Below, piece after piece: positions 37,599 to 40,037 of a stretch of DNA of 40,037 nt. The position numbers were made by a program, and so were the translations under genes. Origin of the DNA: Chloroflexota bacterium. GTDB lineage: Bacteria; Chloroflexota; Limnocylindria; Limnocylindrales; CSP1-4. Positions within the stretch are counted from its first letter, which is position 1, and every line of letters starts with the position of its first letter. Below the pieces are notes generated by a model. That model was given only the letters and a program-made list of their open reading frames with translations. It did not search any database and was not told the DNA's origin. The stretch spans positions 1 through 40,037 of the forward strand of contig JAJXTS010000006.1 of NCBI GenBank assembly GCA_021783595.1, written 5' to 3'.

Positions 37599-40025
37599 TC
37601 AGTAGCGGATGGTGTTGGAGTAGTCGGAGTAGGTGCCTGTGCCGAACTGGTTGACGGCAGCGACCGTGAAGGCGTAGGTGCCGCCCGAGAGAGCGCTATC
37701 GGGAACCGTGAACGTGAGCGCCGTGCTCTGGGTATCAAGCGGCGACGACGACACGAGCGTGTAGCCGGCGTTCTTGCCCTTCGCGTAGGAGTACACGTTG
37801 ACGCTGTAGCCGGTGATCGCCACGCCGCCGTTATTCGTGGGTGCGTCCCACGTCAGACTCACGGACTGGGTGGCGGTCTTGCCGCGCCCGGTCTTCTGGA
37901 CGGTGGCGACCACGTTGGTCGGCGCGGCCGGCGCGCCGAGGGCGGTCAGGAAGACGTCGGTGGGCTCGGAATACTGCGCACCGGCGCTTGTGACGTACGT
38001 GACGCGGAACGAATAGTCGCCGACCGTGAGGATCGCGCCGTCCGGGGCGTTCGCGAACGTGCCGACGATATAGGGGGCGGTGAACACGTCGAAGGTGGTG
38101 CCCGGGGTCGGCGTGTAGGACGGATCGACGGTCACGTCGAGGTTCCCGTGCAGGTTCGCTCCGCCCGACGAACCGGACGACACGAGCTGGGAGTACCCGC
38201 TGCCCGGCGTTTCGCCGGCGATGTCGATGCCGAGGGTCGACCCAATGGCCGAATAGACGGACCCGGCGGTGAGCGTGCCGGGGTGGGTGGCGTCGGCACC
38301 GACGATGAGCGTCCCGGAACCCTGGATCGACAGGCTGCCCACGGTTCCGGTGCCCGCGAGGGTCGCCCCCGCATCGACGATGACGGATCCGAGCGCCTGC
38401 GAGACCGCGAGCGTTCCCGCGACCACTTCCGTCGGGGCCGTGTTGCCCGAGTTCGAGAGCGTCACCGTGCCGGTCAGACTGGACGTTCCCACGTGGAGCC
38501 ACGCGCCCGTCACGGGCCCCGAGACGTCGAGCGCGTCACCCGCGGCTGCCGCGAGCGTGCCCGGGTAGGAGGGGGTGCCCACGTTGATCGCCCCCGTCAG
38601 CGTCGCCGTGTGGCCGGTGCCGGTCACCTCGACGAGGCCGCTCGGGATGGCGATCGGCGCGGACAGGGTCATGGTGCCGTCGAGTTGCAGGATCCCGTCA
38701 GTGGACGAGCTCCCCACGGTCACCCCGCTCGTCGCGCCCAGGGCGGAGCCGGCCCTGATCACCAGGGCCCCGAAGCCGAACGTCACCGTCGAGCCGGTGT
38801 AGGTGTTGCCGGCCGCGCTGGCGGGGGCCAGCGTCGCGGTGGCGCCCGAACCCGTGTAGACGGAGACGTTCGCCGCTCCCGCGATGGTCTCGGTCACGGT
38901 GAGAGCCGAGGCTGGGGTGAGGGTGAGCTTGAGCGTGCCGCCGCCGACGGAGTCCGTGATGGTGCCGCTGCCCGTCGTGGCGACGATGGTCTGGCTGTGC
39001 CCGTGCAGGTCGAGGGTCGCCCCGGCCATGACGTTGACGGCACCTCCGGTGCTGACCGCGTTCGCCGCGCCGACCTCCAGGGTGCCGTAGGCGACGGTCG
39101 TCGCGCCGCCCCAGAAGTTGGAGCTGATGACGACATCCCCCGTGACGCCGGTCAGCACGACCGTCCCGGTCCACCCGCTCTGGCCCACGGTCACCGACGT
39201 GTTCCAGCCATTGTCTGCCACGGTCCCCGGGACCTGGAGGACTGCCCCGGTCGCGGCCGCGAGCGTCACGCTGGCGGCCCCGAAATAGACATCGCCGGCC
39301 CAGGTCGCGGTGCCGCTGCCGGTGGCCTCCAAGGTGCCGCCGAGGTACAGGGCGCGCGCAGCAGGGACGGTCACCCCGGCGTCCAGCGCCAGCACGCTGC
39401 CGCCAAACACGTAGACCACACCGGTGCCCGCGGCGCCGTTGGACCCCAGGGTGAGCGTCCCGCCGTAGACATCGATCCCACCAAGGGCCGGGTTGTCCGC
39501 GGACAGGGCGACGCTTCCCGTCCCTCCGCCGGTGTCGTTGATCTGGAGCCCACCAGTCGATGACACCGCGCCGGTGAAGTCGATCGACGCGTCAGCCGCG
39601 ACCGCGACGCCCATGAGGCCATCGGTGCCGGTCACGCCCGCGGCGATCGTCGAGCTGCCGCCGGTCGCGTCGATCGAGATGTACCCGGACGCCGGGCCGT
39701 ACGAGACGCTGAGCGTGTGGGTGCCGCCGAGAGTGTACGAGCCCTGCAGCACGATGCTGTCCACCGAGAGGTCGGCGGTCAGCGCCAGCGCGGCTCCGCT
39801 GGCCGGGACGGTAGCCGGGAAGACCAGCCGCGCGCCGTCCAGGGATGCGCAGCTGCTTCCGGTTGCTGGGATGTAGTTGGCAGGGTCGTTGACGTCCGTG
39901 GCGCCGCTCGCGCCGTTCCACGTGCACACGTCGCCGGCCGCCGCCCGTGCCGCGCCCGGGGTCGCCCCAAGCATCGATGCAACGAGGACGGCGACGACAC
40001 CGGTGGTGCCGATCAGCCTCCGCAT
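37599..40025 (-). CDS. Large secreted beta-strand-repeat protein with C-terminal fibronectin type III domain
   Basis: 808 residues, complete in the window; AGGGAGAG precedes the ATG at 40025. A signal peptide (MRRLIGTTGVVAVLVASMLGATPGAARA) is followed by a VCTWNGASGATDVNDPANY segment typical of autotransporter-associated beta-strand-repeat proteins. Many repeats of the G-T-L-x-V-G type follow (GGTLTLGSNGAAGTG, YGTLEVGAANAVSTGG, AGTLAVSQALGSVIV), probably forming a long beta-helix. Near 640-690 is the TPGTTFDVF...VGTFANAPDG segment common at repeat ends, and residues about 715-800 form an Fn3 domain (APTNVVATVQ, SLTWDAPTNNGG). There is no outer-membrane barrel or LPXTG. Likely a surface or matrix adhesin. 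Confidence 0.88.
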   Translation of the reverse strand: MRRLIGTTGVVAVLVASMLGATPGAARAAAGDVCTWNGASGATDVNDPANYIPATGSSCASLDGARLVFPATVPASGAALALTADLSVDSIVLQGSYTLGGTHTLSVSYGPASGYISIDATGGSSTIAAGVTGTDGLMGVAVAADASIDFTGAVSSTGGLQINDTGGGTGSVALSADNPALGGIDVYGGTLTLGSNGAAGTGVVYVFGGSVLALDAGVTVPAARALYLGGTLEATGSGTATWAGDVYFGAASVTLAAATGAVLQVPGTVADNGWNTSVTVGQSGWTGTVVLTGVTGDVVISSNFWGGATTVAYGTLEVGAANAVSTGGAVNVMAGATLDLHGHSQTIVATTGSGTITDSVGGGTLKLTLTPASALTVTETIAGAANVSVYTGSGATATLAPASAAGNTYTGSTVTFGFGALVIRAGSALGATSGVTVGSSSTDGILQLDGTMTLSAPIAIPSGLVEVTGTGHTATLTGAINVGTPSYPGTLAAAAGDALDVSGPVTGAWLHVGTSSLTGTVTLSNSGNTAPTEVVAGTLAVSQALGSVIVDAGATLAGTGTVGSLSIQGSGTLIVGADATHPGTLTAGSVYSAIGSTLGIDIAGETPGSGYSQLVSSGSSGGANLHGNLDVTVDPSYTPTPGTTFDVFTAPYIVGTFANAPDGAILTVGDYSFRVTYVTSAGAQYSEPTDVFLTALGAPAAPTNVVATVQKTGRGKTATQSVSLTWDAPTNNGGVAITGYSVNVYSYAKGKNAGYTLVSSSPLDTQSTALTFTVPDSALSGGTYAFTVAAVNQFGTGTYSDYSNTIRY

Positions 40026-40037
40026 GGTTCTCTCCCT

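Overview
The window is a very GC-rich (roughly 70%) bacterial chromosome segment. Alanine/proline/serine-rich lipoprotein linkers, N-terminal 'AAC'-type lipoboxes, promoters placed at or just before start codons, and many GTG/TTG starts suggest a Chloroflexota-like lineage (for example Limnocylindria) or another high-GC Gram-positive-type organism. That assignment is inference; no rRNA is present.

Left part (1-23.5 kb) is ordinary chromosome. It holds a CapA-like lipoprotein, tRNA-Asp, threonine aldolase, a DUF885 metallopeptidase, a HisA-like TIM barrel, two cyclophilins and a candidate structured small RNA (about 7174-7346). A carboxylate-metabolism block follows: a CitA/CitB (DcuS/DcuR)-type two-component system divergent from a NitT/TauT-type ABC importer, a LivJ-like binding lipoprotein, an RraA-like aldolase, an isocitrate/isopropylmalate dehydrogenase, and an AcnA-type aconitase whose start overlaps an orphan receiver-domain gene. 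An IclR regulator is divergent from that pair. A muconate-cycloisomerase-like enolase-superfamily gene and a FAD oxidoreductase form an operon divergent from a FadR-type GntR regulator.

Middle part (23.6-34.66 kb) is a tandem array of related integrated elements at the 3' end of tRNA-Arg(CCG). The 15-bp core CCTGTCGGGCGCGCC occurs at the tRNA end, at an internal junction (28.12 kb) and at the right boundary (34.65 kb). A degenerate fourth site lies near 26.18 kb. The internal junction is a near-perfect dyad, as expected for a regenerated attP of a large serine integrase. Two integrase copies (both broken), an HNH nuclease remnant, a phage lysis cassette with a broken amidase-LysM endolysin, and four small GerE/LuxR-type HTH genes (one degraded) mark these as decayed phages or phage satellites. 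Their preserved cargo is four secreted or membrane proteins: two parallel beta-helix proteins, one collagen-like protein and one multi-TM protein. Each is preceded at the same position by a conserved, exactly 73-nt leader with covarying helices. This shared leader is the best candidate for an undescribed regulatory system. In addition, the attachment site lies inside the integrase reading frame, just upstream of a translationally coupled HTH gene.

Right part (34.66-40.04 kb) returns to chromosome: a ChrB-domain protein, a yybP-ykoY (Mn2+) riboswitch in front of a CaCA-family cation exchanger, and a large secreted beta-strand-repeat protein with a C-terminal Fn3 domain.
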